NCBI RefSeq assembly: GCF_004210375.1
Contig: NC_134825.1
Location: 70,733,558 to 70,797,557, forward strand
DNA: 64,000 nucleotides
Source: Tachypleus tridentatus
Lineage: Eukaryota; Arthropoda; Merostomata; Xiphosura; Limulidae
Direction of reading: 5' to 3'
In this document: one piece after another, positions 50,340 through 62,380 of the stretch
Layout: the number at the start of each line of letters is the position of its first letter
Numbering within the stretch: position 1 is the first letter of the stretch
Made by a program: the position numbers and the translations under genes
The notes under the pieces: model-generated
Databases searched by the model: none
Told to the model about the DNA's origin: nothing
The model's input: only the letters and a program-made list of their open reading frames with translations

Positions 50340-52680
50340 AACATGTCTCGTATAAAATTGATACAAATATTATTTAAACTAAGTAACAATTCACTTGGTT
50401 CTGATGGTGTAAGAAAAGTTTCTTTTGCAGCATATGAAATATAAGTGTTCTCAGTGTAATTTTCTGACTAAAAAGCTATTCCCTTAACAATAAAAAAAAA
50501 AAAAAGAGCAGAAAAAATATGCATTCTTATTTGTGATTACAGACAAGAATCTGTAATCTTATGTAAAACTTTGCATAAGAATTGTCCTTTTAGATGTAGG
50601 ATATCATAAAGACCACGCATTTATTACAAAAAATAGCATAATACCTCAACTAATTTGTCACTTTTTCTGATCAAACTTTCACTGGAATGTTCTAGAATTT
50701 CAACTGTTATACTTTTCCAGTGTAGCTACATGACTACCCTGCTTTCATAGAAACCATATTTATCTAGCCTACCTTCTCTTTGTGTTGTACACACATGTTC
50801 TTTTCCAGTAATGTTTTTAAAAATTAGAAGCCATTTGAATCATGCATCTAGAATATTTATGATACAGCCAAACACCTTAGCTTACTGTTAAGCTAAACAC
50901 ATTCAATAGGGTTTATATTTCCTAAAGTTATTCTGAATATCTATGTGTACACCTTGCAAGTACGAAAACTTGGAAAACTTTGTATTATGATGCATGATCC
51001 TTGGCAAAATGCAGTAAAGTTTAGGATCTCATACTTATAACTTCCCAAGCTGATACAACTCAGTATTACATTGATATTAGCATGTCTATAATTTCACTTT
51101 TACTTTAGTTTTTAATGAAACAAACATTGTTATGTACACTGAATACCAATGTCTCCTCTATAGAAAGAACTAATTCCCCTATTCTATGTGTGTGGATAAT
51201 AATGGAATATCTCATGAATATCTTTCAAACTTAGCATATTTTCACCAGTATCAGTGGAAAAATGTCACCAAAGAGTTAAAATAATATCTATATTCATCTT
51301 CCATAAAAGAAAGTCAAATAACTGTAACTTATTTCCTTTTGATGAATCCTTTCAATAAATAAAATTGTTTATGATAAAATCCCCAAAAGATCCATTCTGC
51401 AGTGACATGTCTTTGTCATTCACCCAGGTATTACAAATGTTTACACTGCAGTTTTAATATGACAGAGGATGCATTATTTAACCCTTAGGTAAATTTTTAA
51501 TTTCTTCCAATTATGCATATGTTTCTAATTTGAACTTTTTAATGAAATATTGTTTTATAAATGTTAGAAAATTTAAAATTGTATAGTAAATGATTCCTAA
51601 TACAAATGTTAAAAACCTCTATAAACCTTATAGACTAGTTGAAACTGGAAAACCAAGTATTCTTTATGGTAAATATTATTGAATACCTTGTTATACGAGA
51701 TCTTACATAAGAAATAAGCTAGTGACATAATATTTCTTAAAATTAACTATTTCAGCCAAACTGATTGTCTCAACAATTTTACGTATTTACAGTTTAAAAT
51801 CTTCTAAGTAACACAATGTATGAACATCTTTCAAAAAATTCTCACTTTGTAACAAAAAACTGACATGAAATTATAGGAATAAATTTACTCTGTAAAGTTA
51901 TACTTATAAGTCAAATACTGTAAGATTCAGAAAATTCTGATTTCTAAGTTCACTTAAAACCATTGTTCTTTTGAAGAAGCTGAACTGGTACACTAAAATA
52001 TAAAAAAGAAAACATCTTTTAAAACAACTAGTAATCCTCTGGTGGTGAGTATTTGGCATTATGTAACTCAAAAAGCCCACAGTTTACATATTCATACTGC
52101 AAGTTAATTTATGTGGAAAATAATTTTTTAAATATTTATGAATATTTAATGTAAAAAATGTTTTTAATTCAAATATTTTCTAAAATTAAAGTTTAAAGGT
52201 TATCTGCATCTCTTATTATCTAAATTTTGTTTCAAAATCATTAGAAAATGCAACAAGCATCCTTAATAAAAAATACTGCTGTAAAAAGAAACAATAACTT
52301 AGTGTGTTTAATTTCAACAAAAATGAAACCTATAGCAGACTTTGTTTATGATTATGTCCTGCTGCACCTTTTTTTTTTGACTAAGTACTCCTAAGCTGAT
52401 CCTTATTTACATGAGTATTTCACTCATGTAGTACTAACCATTAGCATTTTTACACATTACACTTTCACATGTCCTTATTCTATGCCAATACATCACAAAC
52501 ATTTATTTTTATACAATAAACATCACAGTCGAAATATATTGTACTTAATGCAAGAAGGCTGCAACTGTAAAAGCAATACAAAACACAAGCACCTCAAACC
52601 ATGACTGGAAAAGCAAACTTAACTGAATCAAACACAAATGTTTATAGTGTTGAAAGTTTAACTAGTGTCAAAGTACCATT
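50340..52680. other. Intergenic or long 3' UTR of TADA2B, nothing recognised
   Basis: AT-rich sequence with no exon, SINE or LINE motif seen. If the poly(A) pair at 52688 is not used, this could be transcribed as 3' UTR. Confidence 0.35.
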
Positions 52681-52687
52681 ATGGTAC

Positions 52688-52699
52688 TTTATTTTTATT
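52688..52699 (-). terminator. Paired poly(A) signals downstream of TADA2B
   Basis: Two AATAAA hexamers on the - strand (TTTATT at 52688-52693 and 52694-52699) lie about 490 bases after the TADA2B stop. They are the nearest good candidate end of the transcript. A small palindrome containing AAAGTACCAT lies just beside them. Confidence 0.4.
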
Positions 52700-53184
52700 A
52701 ATTTGCTGAATTTAATTCTATCGTTTTTTAGATTATTTTAAGAGGTAGCTTGCATACTCCTTCCAAGACCTACACATATCCCTGAAGGTTATTGTACCAC
52801 CTGGTGGGATCCAATGGCCCAGAATATTTCACAAGCTATTTTGTCCTGTACCAAGGATCAAAATTCATATATCACCTCAATTCATACTTTTCTACATGGT
52901 TTGTTACATCATGATCAACCTTGCAGCATAAAACAAACAAATATGTACATACCAGTCAAAAGTGACTCCCGAAAAATACTATTCAATGACTGATACTCTA
53001 CCCTATACATTTAATGAATTTATACAATACAAACTAGGAAGTTGGATGATCTACCAGTTACCACACCAAAAATATGGCTCTTCATGAAGTCACTTAGCCT
53101 AGTGTTATCTACTGACACAACAGTTCTGACATTTAGTTTATAAATATGTTCCCTCTTATATTTAGGTTCCTGAGGTAATGGAAG

Positions 53185-53307
53185 TTAACGTGCAGTAATC
53201 CATCCACTGTGGACTAAGTAGTTGATAATCTTTTTCCTCATAGTTTTATCCAGACCTGCTGGATATTTAGGTTTGACAGTGTTTCCTTGCTTCTTTTTTA
53301 AGTGGTC
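53185..53307 (-). CDS. TADA2B: TADA2B terminal coding exon
   Basis: Acceptor ATTTCAG. It encodes 40 residues starting DHLKKKQGNTVKPKYPAGLD and ending NYLVHSGWITAR, then TAA at 53185-53187. It matches the last SWIRM helices of TADA2B. Confidence 0.93.
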   Translation of the reverse strand, partial: DHLKKKQGNTVKPKYPAGLDKTMRKKIINYLVHSGWITAR

Positions 53308-56300
53308 CTGAAATATATAAAAGTTTACTGATTGAAACAATCAATATTTTGAGTCCTCCATTTAACAAATAATAATAAAAAAAACTTCTTGCTGGTTTAA
53401 TGACATCCTGTTTACCAACAAGAAATTAATTTCTACAAATGTAACACTTATTTAAATTACACTGCTAAATGTTTAACTATAACATTTGTGCTACCTAACT
53501 TTCAAAACAAACTTTTGTCCAACAATCCTTCTATTGGATTTCCACTTAGTGTTTTTACAATGGAATATCACATGGTATGAAGGATATAAGTGGTATACTA
53601 GTATAAAGAAAAAGTAATTAAAAAAATTGTTCATGTTCATAAGTATTCAGAAAATCAACTGGATTATAATTTTTCATTTAAACATTAAGAAGTGTGCTAA
53701 ATGTGAATTAATAACCATGAGTGTTTACCAAAATTATTTTTTTTCACAGGGTAAAATATTGATATTAGTTAAGCTATAAGGTTTTAAAATTTTCTTAAAA
53801 ATTCTTTATCACAGGTAGAAGAAAATTTTTATGATTATTGGTCATGTGAACCCCTCTGAACTCTACCGTTTCATCAATGTAAAGTCACATTGATTTTAAA
53901 TTTGACATGTCTTAACTTGCAGTAGTTTTTACTTAATAAGACGTTTAAACCAATTTGCCATGAAAAAGGTATAAGCTAAATTCTTGGTTAGGTACTTTTG
54001 TTTTCATGAATCTGAACTCATTTCTACTTGTGAGGATTTTTAACTTTGTTATATTTTGCTTGAAAAACAAGATCACTGTGGACTTTTACTAGTTGGATGT
54101 TGTCAATATTAACTGCCTGTGTTGTTTACTTAAAGTACTGGTAATGCTGAGAAAAGAACTTATTCACTGTAGTAATTAAAGTGATAAATGTACTAGTTTA
54201 CTGCAGCTTTATTCACTGTAGTAATTAAAGTGATAAATGTACTAGTTTACTGCAGCTTTATTCACTGTAGTAATTAAAGTGATAAATGTACTAGTTTACT
54301 GCAGCTTTATTCACTGTAGTAATTAAAGTGATAAATGTACTAGTTTACTGCAGCTTTATTCACTGTAGTAATTAAAGTGATAAATGTACTAGTTTACTGC
54401 AGCTTTATTCACTGTAGTAATTAAAGTGATAAATGTACTAGTTTACTGCAGCTTTATTCACTGTAGTAATTAAAGTGATAAATGTACTAGTTTACTGCAG
54501 CTATTATGAACTGATTTTGACAAAACTTGATGAAGAAAAAAACGTGTCCTAATTTTGTGTTGAAACATCAAGTTTTCTGCATTGTAAATTACTGCTTTTC
54601 ACTGAACCAACAGAACTGTAAGTGAGTGATTATTAAATACATTTTTTTAAACAAATTATAATTTTCTAAAGTACAGCTTGAACATTTTTATAGCTAGATG
54701 TTAAAGGATTCTCCAACAGTGTTAATGAAAGCTAGACTTTTGCAAGAATTTATGAGTGAAAGAAAAAACAATATGCTATATAAACCCCAATACACCTGCT
54801 GTATCCTGTATGGATGAAGAGTTCATCAGACCAGATGAAATACAACAGACATAGTAGTGGTCCAGATGCTATTTTTATTGTTTATACTGCCACCAACTTT
54901 CATGAACAACTACAAACAAGATTCTTAGGGTGAGGATTAATAACATATTATTTATTTTTTGTTGTTGTTATTTTATTTGAATTAACTTTAATGTCATTCA
55001 GAAGAACTGGTATGTTAGCATTTAGAGATTAGTTAAACCTTCCGAATTAAAAGTTTTCCAGTACTGTCATTTCAAAATGATCCAACTTACAAGCTGAAAC
55101 CACAAATATATCAGCATTAAACTCTTTTCCTCAATACTTTGCAAACATTTTAGTTTAAATGCTGAAAACTGTACAACTTGTAATCAATAAATAGCTGTAC
55201 ATTTCTGAACAGTGGTAGGTCAATTTATTTTTTTACTTAATTTAAGCAAATAATACATAAGATAAATAAGCTGATATTCTTGCTTAACATAAAACATACT
55301 AACACGTTTTATAAAAACTTCAACTAAAATATTTATCAGTAAAATTTTGTGCCTATTAACGTTTTGTTACTCTGATCAAAATTGTTAGGTTTTATAAAAA
55401 CAAACTTTGTTAGGTTTTATTTTTTTTTATACTGGCTCACAATGTTTTATTAGAAAGTCTATTCTAACTTTAGATCACTATAAATGCAGAAATCCCACTA
55501 GATGCAGACAGTTAAGTTTTGTTCTATATGTAGTAGTTGCTCCTCTAATACCTACCTTTAGTAAAACAGCCTTAAAGCTAATATACTGTGCTGGTTTTAG
55601 TCCTACTGTGGAGCACAACTGAAATGAAATTCAAGTTTGAAACTATATTTCTGTTTTCATGTTACTTTTCAAACTTAACTATACAAACAAAACCTTTCTA
55701 GACCTAAAAAGAAATGAGTCATACATAATGTAATCTACATACTTCATTACAAGTGAAATTAGAACAAGATGTTCTTCACTTACTATCCATGTAGTTTCTA
55801 TATAAATGAAGTAAACTATTAATATTTGTTTTCTTACATTTACCCTCTACAAAATTTTTGAATAGCAGCTTTAATGGTCAGAATAAAGACTATTGCAGTT
55901 TCTAATCCATAAGAAACTACATACTTTGCCTTTGGACATCAAAAACATCTAATTTGAAATAATGTTTCATTCAATATAACATGTGAAACATAAAAATTGA
56001 TATTTCAATGTGTTATTTTAATATTTACTTTAAATTAAAAAGTTAACTAATATGTGTTACTAAAACATAATTATCAACTGCAGTTTGATACCAAACATAT
56101 AGATATTCATTCATGAAATAGCAGTTCAATAAAATACTGAATGTAAGTCTACAAATTGGCCTTTGACCTGTGACAACAGGAAGACCCATATCAGTAGGAT
56201 TAAATAGCCTGACTATGAAAAACATCCAAAGAACCATTTATGAAGTAAATAAAACTGTCAAGAGGACATACAGTACTACTTTACAGTTTGTGTGAGAAAT

Positions 56301-59300
56301 AACAGTTACCCTATTTTTAGTTTAAAGTAATTCTATTAAATAACAATGAAAAAACAGGACATGTCACCTGATATTAAATAAATTATTACTTGATTATGAC
56401 AATTAAAACATATGCTGTTATCATACAAAAGTAATAGCTAAAATTTACTTACTAATTTTTCTCTGGCAGAAAGAAGCTGATAGTTTGGTAATGTTGAAAT
56501 GTCAACCTCTTTAATTTCTTCTTTTAAAACTGTTTTTTCTAAAAAAATAAAAAATATTAATTCTATACAATCCATTATTACAACATACATTCACAAGTTA
56601 AAACTTCAGATCAATAATAATGCACTTTTACTTTTTTAAATAAACATTTTCACTTTCTGTTTGAATAACATACACTGAATTGCTAGAAGGTAATTAATTT
56701 AATTTACAATTCTGTTCACACATGTACAACAATTCTAAAAGACTGATAAACTTTTAAGCTCAGTATGTAACATCAGGAAAATCTAAAACTTCTATCTGAT
56801 CTCTCCTTTCAACTCATCTACAAAATAAAACAGACAGTGGAAAGCTTACACGCCATTCACTTGTGGTGAATATTGCATTAAAGCAGTTAAAAAAAAAAAA
56901 CAAATTGATTCATTACTGGAATTTAATTTGGGAAATACTTCGTTTTTTTATTAGAACAAATCCACATTAAACTATCTGCTGTGTCCTTAGACATACTGCT
57001 GCTAATTCATACTGCTGCTAATTCATACTGAAAATCTTTTTTTTTTGTTGTTGTTTTTTCATATTCCCAGCCTTAAATAGTTTTAAAACAGTAACTTTTA
57101 ATGTTGGTGGTGTCAAAAAGGTGACTGGCTGTTTTAATACACTTGGTTCATGATTAAAGTATTGTTTTGTTTTGAAAAGTATTATTTTAAAATAATTTTA
57201 TTATTGTACCAAGAATGAAAACAGACTGCAAAAAATCAGGTGTTCAGTAGCATAAATTACTAAAGTATGTTTCCAAAAAAATGTTCAACTTTTAATTATA
57301 CTTTTTGCATGTATGTAATATTGATATATTTTCAATATTAATATCGTAAGTATAAAAAAAATGATATTGGTTCACTTTTCTATTTACGTCAGTCTTACTA
57401 TAAATATATATATTGCTTGCTTCAGCTATATTTATATTTCTAATATGCTTGGACTTATTTATAACTGTATCCCTTCTTTTAGCTGCAATTTATTAATTGC
57501 TTTAATATCTAGACTAAAGCTCCTCTCTTCCTATCAGAACATACACAAAAACAGTGATGAAAGAATTAAACAAACTATATGTTTATTAACATAACACCCC
57601 CAACAGACACAACATACCCAACCAGTAAAAACATTATCTACTGAAACCAGTGATGTCGAGACAACCCACTTGTGGAGAAAAATATATGTAAAAACGGCTC
57701 GTTTGGGTCAGTTACCTCTTCCTTTCTTTGTGAACCTGACGATGACCGAAGAAGGTCAAAACGTTGTTCGCTCCTCTACATATATATTTTTATCTATTGA
57801 AACAACAAGTATTGCATACAATGACCTGGTAGAGTTCTAATCCAACTATTCCACACATTCTCTCTAAACTACCACATGTGAAGTATCACAAAAATAAAAG
57901 TAATTATATCACCAACTCATGTCTATGGTGACTACTTTATCTGATGATACAAGCTGCAATGAACAAATAGTTACCTTGTTTATCTTGCCCACTTTCTCCA
58001 TCTTTTTCTCTATCAAGACAGAAAAAATGAAATACAATAGTTAAAACTGAAAAAAATAGTCAACAATATAAATGAAAAGACATGAAAACGAAACCCTGCA
58101 TTATGACACTTGATAACTGTCACACCTGTTAACTTTTTAAATAGGAAAAGTTTCATCAATAAACATAAAAGGAAAGTTAGTAAAACTGAAAAGCATTGGG
58201 TGCATTTTAATTAGCAATCATATATTTATAAACATGAAATACTAGAACTACAATGTCACCAAATCTTATGTACTGTGTGAACTCCTGATGAATGCTGGTG
58301 TTTATATTTAATCTGAGAAAATATCAACAGCCATATTTTATTTTATTTTGATGCATTTTGAAAATTCAGTTTATAATTTAAACAGTACAATTATTGTAAA
58401 ATTTTCAAACTCAGAAAATATTGTTGCCCAAATTTTATATTAAACAAATTATTACAAATAAGAACTTAAACAAAATCAACTTTATTAATCTTTGTGAAAC
58501 TCTTTCAACCTCTTAATTTTTTGAACAATAATACTAGAGCATAATTTGGTATGCAATCATTTAATTAATGTCACTTCAATAACATCTAAGTATTCATAGT
58601 ATGCTACCTTTACTATCAATATCAATTCCTATAAAATCGTTGCATACTAAATTCTGCCAAGCTTGTTCCATGTTACAATATGAGAACTGTCCAAGGAATA
58701 TCACAATACCCAAATATCACAAGATGAAAGAAGCATTATTGAAATTATCTACAAACACCATTACTTACTCTGGTTTCTTTGATACAAGAGTTGACCTTCT
58801 GTGTACTGACCCACTACTACCCTATAAAAAAAAGGTAACAAATTTAACTTCATTTTTTATTGTGTAGCAAGCAGAAAGACTAATTAACTCTCTCAACTTG
58901 GGCTCAGTTAATTTGGCCTCTCTATATTCATTTAAAGTTTTTATAGATTTAATACTTCCAACTTTCAATATAGTGTGTACATCGTCACAAAATCTGACAG
59001 TTTTTCACTTAATTTGATACATCTTTCACATACAAAAAAAATCACATTTTTAGTGAAGTATTTGTTCTGAATAGTCTGCATGCAAATTGATTTTCATGTT
59101 AATATTAAAAATATTTTTCATGTCAAATTTCCTTCCGTAATCCCTAAAAAAACAATAAATAATTCCAAATGACTTTTTTTAGATTCTAGAATGACTTTAA
59201 ATTGTAACATAAAACTACCTCCATTTATGTTAAAAAGTTTTATGCTTGTAACAGTATACATCTATTTATAATTTAATTTTTTTTGCCCTTTGAACCATGA

Positions 59301-60980
59301 CTAACTACTGTATGCACCATTATAACTTGTAGATCACTTGTAGGCACATGAAGCTCATGTTATGCTAATGATTTACATTACCTACATGCTTGCATTGCAT
59401 TGTACGTTCTGAGTACCTAATTTCACAAGACAATATTTAAAATAAATCCTGAATTTCTTTGGCATGAGAATTGTGACATTTTTTCTCTTGCTATCTCTTT
59501 CTCTAATTTATTTATCATCTCTCTGAGAAATATGAAATTTAATGGAAATTACTCATGATCATGTTTTCATTACTCAGGCATAGCATTATTTTTATAACTT
59601 TCAATCTTATCTAATTACAGAGCCATAAAAGAAAAACATAAGACCATCTTGCTATGCCCACCTGTAACATTTTCTCTTTCAGGAATTGCTGGTAGTTCTC
59701 TCTGATGTTAAATACTACATTATTTAAAATTACTAGAAAGCCAAGTTTTGATCTGTCAAGTGATGTATTATACTGCTTTCTGTATAGACAACTGCATGTT
59801 TCATTTCCAGTTTAAACTATTCCCATGGGAAACACACTTATGAGCTTAGCTGAATTTTAATGTCTCTTGTCACATAGTTAGGAAACCAGAAAAATTGTAA
59901 TAATTATGAGACATTGTCTACCTTTTGCTTGTTATTATACTATGTTATTTGGTGCATTATTTAATTAAATACAAATTATTTAGTGCAACAGTACCATGAG
60001 AATAAAAAGTAGGGTTAAGTTTAAACAACAGTCAACAGCAAAAAAAAAGACTCATGTAACTATTGTATTTCTTGTTTTTCATGCGTGTTCTTTATTTATC
60101 ATTATAAAAGTAATTAAAATGTAAAAATTAAGAACTTTTTAGATTACGTAAAATACAGTTAAATAATAATTTTCATTTGCTATGCTAACGAGCAACTCGC
60201 AAACAGACTGTGCATTATGTAATTTGATTGGGTAATATGAACTGCACTTTCATCATATGAGACCAGACTCACCTCTCAATAGTGCTTAGCTACAAAAATG
60301 CACAGACTTGGTTACTGATAACATTAGAAGTGTTTTTGCTGGCATACCATGATTGGTCTACAACATAAAATAACTGGTTGGTCTATGTTCTCTAATGTGC
60401 CATGCTGATGATGCTACCCTAGTATTACTGCTACTATTGCCACTGCCAACCTCTGATACTGCTGTTACTATTCATGCAACTCTGGTACAGCTGCTGCCAT
60501 CTCATCTTTCACACAATGGACTAGCTCCTGTAACCAACTTGGCAGGTAACTGTCTGTGATTCCAAAGAGAAACCATCATCACAAAGACAACGATGACTGG
60601 AAATGCCATCACTATAAAAAAACTTGAAGAAATGGGCTTCAAAGGTATGAGTATTCAGATCATGTACTGTACTACTACTGTGTTTTGCATGGAATTCTGC
60701 AAGAGGGTACGGGTTTTACTTCCTCATAGCCTGGAAACCTGTACGAGTTAAAACATAATGGTGGGTAGTACAGGTTCCAGATATTGTAAAAAGTTCATAT
60801 TTCTGTTTGAATTATTTTTGAAAAGAGAGTACTAGAAAGTTTTATTTGGGAATCAGTCCACGAAAATGTTTCCATGACTTACAGACTGGGTGCTAAAAAT
60901 AGTTCACAAACTTACCGATTTTTTCTTGTTTTCTTTTTTTCTCTCCCTCTTGTACCTGGCAGTCTCAAATGCTGCACATT
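53185..60980 (-). CDS. TADA2B: Transcriptional adaptor ADA2B, C-terminal part (linker and SWIRM domain)
   Basis: ADA2B is the adaptor that holds GCN5/PCAF and ADA3 in the histone acetyltransferase module of SAGA. Six - strand exons, read from right to left, are 60980-60916, 58821-58769, 58009-57975, 56538-56453, 55618-55556 and 53307-53185. All junctions have AG/GT and the phases are consistent. They give 141 C-terminal residues and a TAA stop. The first two and a half exons encode a basic and polar linker (ARYKRERKKENKKKS and following). The SWIRM domain starts near LPNYQLLSAREKL, continues through LKPAQYISFKAVLLK and ends in NYLVHSGWITAR. The DHLKKKQG segment matches the DHLQKRQG segment I recall for TADA2B and not the TADA2A sequence, which supports the B paralogue. 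The ZZ finger and SANT domain are not seen and must be encoded beyond the right edge. The gene converges on OTUB1. Confidence 0.9.
54162..54502 (+). repeat. 49-bp minisatellite, about 7 copies
   Basis: Units starting ATTCACTGTAGTAATTAAAG begin at 54162, 54211, 54260, 54309, 54358, 54407 and 54456. By eye they are identical; the last lacks 2-3 bases. The array lies in the last TADA2B intron. Confidence 0.97.
54700..55060 (-). repeat. Unclassified repeat with CTGATGA core, third relative
   Basis: It shares AAGAATTTATGA, CATCAG..CAG.TG.AATACA and GTCATTCAGAAGAACTGG with 46285-46990. CTGATGA lies on the - strand at 54829-54823. A stem II and GAAA block are not clear. It lies in the last TADA2B intron, just beyond the minisatellite. 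Confidence 0.5.
55556..55618 (-). CDS. TADA2B: TADA2B exon, SWIRM core
   Basis: A 63-base, phase 0 exon between TTTCAG and GTAGGT. It encodes LCSTVGLKPAQYISFKAVLL plus Lys, the LC...PxxYL..K helix pair of ADA2 SWIRM domains. Confidence 0.93.
56453..56538 (-). CDS. TADA2B: TADA2B exon, start of SWIRM
   Basis: An 86-base exon with a GTAAGT donor. It encodes KTVLKEEIKEVDISTLPNY and then QLLSAREKL, the N-terminal edge of the SWIRM domain shared by ADA2 proteins. Confidence 0.88.
56940..56992 (-). mobile_element. Second SINE family, fragment
   Basis: AACAAATCCACATTAAACTA then TCTGCTGTGTCC resembles the start of the 5672-5800 repeat. It is followed by a short 16-base direct duplication (CATACTGCTGCTAATT). 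Confidence 0.35.
57660..57790 (+). mobile_element. Penelope-like terminal repeat with hammerhead-like core
   Basis: CTGACGA at 57736-57742 is followed by a 5-bp stem, TGACC (57743-57747) with GGTCA (57754-57758), then AAAC, GTT and GTT. The core G expected before AAA is replaced by A. The block is flanked by an inverted pair, GAGAAAAATATATGTA on the left and TACATATATATTTTTAT on the right. Confidence 0.45.
57975..58009 (-). CDS. TADA2B: TADA2B micro-exon of 35 bases
   Basis: The sequence between TTGATAG and GTAACT gives 35 bases encoding EKDGESGQDKQ with split codons at both ends. It joins its neighbours in frame without a stop. The charged linker itself cannot be checked by homology, and exons this small are sometimes skipped. 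Confidence 0.6.
58769..58821 (-). CDS. TADA2B: TADA2B exon, linker
   Basis: A 53-base exon between TTTATAG and GTAAGT, starting in phase 0 and encoding GSSGSVHRRSTLVSKKP plus a split Glu. It is low in conservation. Support comes from strong splice sites and an exact phase match to both neighbours. Confidence 0.65.
59440..60200 (+). repeat. Unclassified dispersed repeat, copy 2 (TADA2B intron)
   Basis: This is the partner of 23140-23880, with blocks such as CTTGCTATGCCCACCTGTAAC, CACATAGTTAGGAAACCAG and TATTTGGTGCATTATTTAAT. Similarity by eye is about 70 percent or more. Confidence 0.75.
60201..60915. other. TADA2B intron segment, nothing recognised
   Basis: A somewhat more GC-rich part with CTGCTACTATTGCC-like trinucleotide bias. 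Neither strand has a convincing exon. Confidence 0.35.
60916..60980 (-). CDS. TADA2B: TADA2B exon, linker (most 5' exon seen)
   Basis: A 65-base exon between CTTATAG and GTAAGT. It completes a split Glu codon and encodes CAAFETARYKRERKKENKKK plus Ser. The leading acidic/aromatic helix fits the end of the conserved ADA2 central region. The preceding exon must end in phase 1; I did not find it before the right edge. Confidence 0.75.
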
Positions 60981-61084
60981 CTATAAGATAATAATAACCA
61001 ATGTTATTTCATTTAGAACACAACAAAGAAGTTTTATTAATAGACTTATGTTTTCATTCAAAATTTTGTTCAAATGCAATACAT

Positions 61085-61348
61085 TGTTTTGTTTTGAATT
61101 TCGTGCAAAGCTAAACAAGGGCTATCTGTACTAACCATCCCTAATTTATAGTGTAAGACTAGAGAGAAGACGGCTATTTGTCATCACCCACTGCCAACTC
61201 TTGGGCTACTCTTTTACCAACGAATAGTGGGATTGACCGTCACATTATAACACAGCTGAAAGGGCAAGCACATTTGGTGCAACAGGGATTCAAACCCAGG
61301 ACCCTTGGATTACTAGTGCTTTAACCACCTGGCCATGATGGGCCTAAA
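61085..61348 (-). mobile_element. SINE copy with 9-bp target duplication
   Basis: A reverse copy between TADA2B exons and the Tc1-like element. GCAATACAT occurs at 61076-61084 and 61349-61357. The head at the right end is mutated. Confidence 0.85.
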
Positions 61349-61357
61349 GCAATACAT

Positions 61358-61515
61358 AATCCAATTCTTGAGTTACTCTTTTCTAATGAGTGGCAAGATT
61401 GGTCATCGTGTTATAATGCATGAATTGCTGCAAAAACAAGTACTTTCAGCAACAGTTTTATCCTGAGACCTGCAGGTTACGAGTCAAGTGCCCTAACTAG
61501 CAGACCACACCAAGA
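61358..61515 (-). mobile_element. Older SINE fragment next to the 61.1-kb copy
   Basis: CTCTTTTCTAATGAGTGGCA and TTATAATGCA match the SINE body in reverse, followed by a mutated head (GCAGGTTACGAGTCAAGTGC). The newer copy sits at its edge. Confidence 0.6.
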
Positions 61516-62380
61516 CATTTAGTTGCTAAAATAAGACTAAACCTAGCTTCTTGGTTGTTAAAATATTTTAAAACAATTGCCAGGAGTTTAATGAAATAAA
61601 CAACACCTAGGCTTGTATTTTTTTAGTTTCAATACAAAAACTTACAAACTAGACTTTGGGTTTGCTGCAGCAAAACAGGGGTTAAATTTACTCTTATAAA
61701 TCAGTCTTTAAAAAAATGTAGTTTTTAAATACTTAGTACAAATAACTATAATTATAAAATTAATTAATTATCAAAATTTACTGACAATTTTTTGTGATTT
61801 GTTTTTCTGGTAAATATCTCATAAATTTCAGATAGGTTTCCTGAACCAGCCTACTAGAAGAAAAGTAAGCACCAAAAACAGATAAATGATGTATACAAAA
61901 ATGATTTAAATAAATTGCTAGTTCATCAGTTAAGTACATAAATATCTTTCCAATATATCTTATTGATAATGTGGAACAAATAAACCTTAAACAGGTGAAA
62001 AAGGCCTTTAATCCATACCACTGCTTTAAAATCATGTACAAAAACAAGTTTTTAATGTATCTGAAATGTAAATAATATTTGCTATTCAGAAAATAAATAA
62101 TGATTTGTACAAGCTACCACTAAAATCTTATCTTACTAAACAAAGCTCACTGAGGTTTCACAATCCATTATGTGATTAGAGACAAAAAATTCTTATCACT
62201 ATACCATATGCGAGTTAATCTAAGAAATGGCAAGAACAGCTAGATAATGAAATAAATAAATTGCTACTAATACTCCTAACAAAATGAGATAGGAGAAAAA
62301 ACTAAATTTCCTACGGTACGGTTTAGCAGAATGACAGAGCAGAAGATTCAAAATTTTCTTGTTTCTAGGATATATATATA
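61516..62380. other. Probable TADA2B intron, nothing recognised
   Basis: AT-rich sequence between the SINE pieces and the Tc1-like element. No exon with the required phase 1 end was found. Confidence 0.35.

Noticed and set aside
54162-54502. CRISPR-like array
   Set aside because: The 49-bp units are strictly tandem with no spacers, and the window is eukaryotic.
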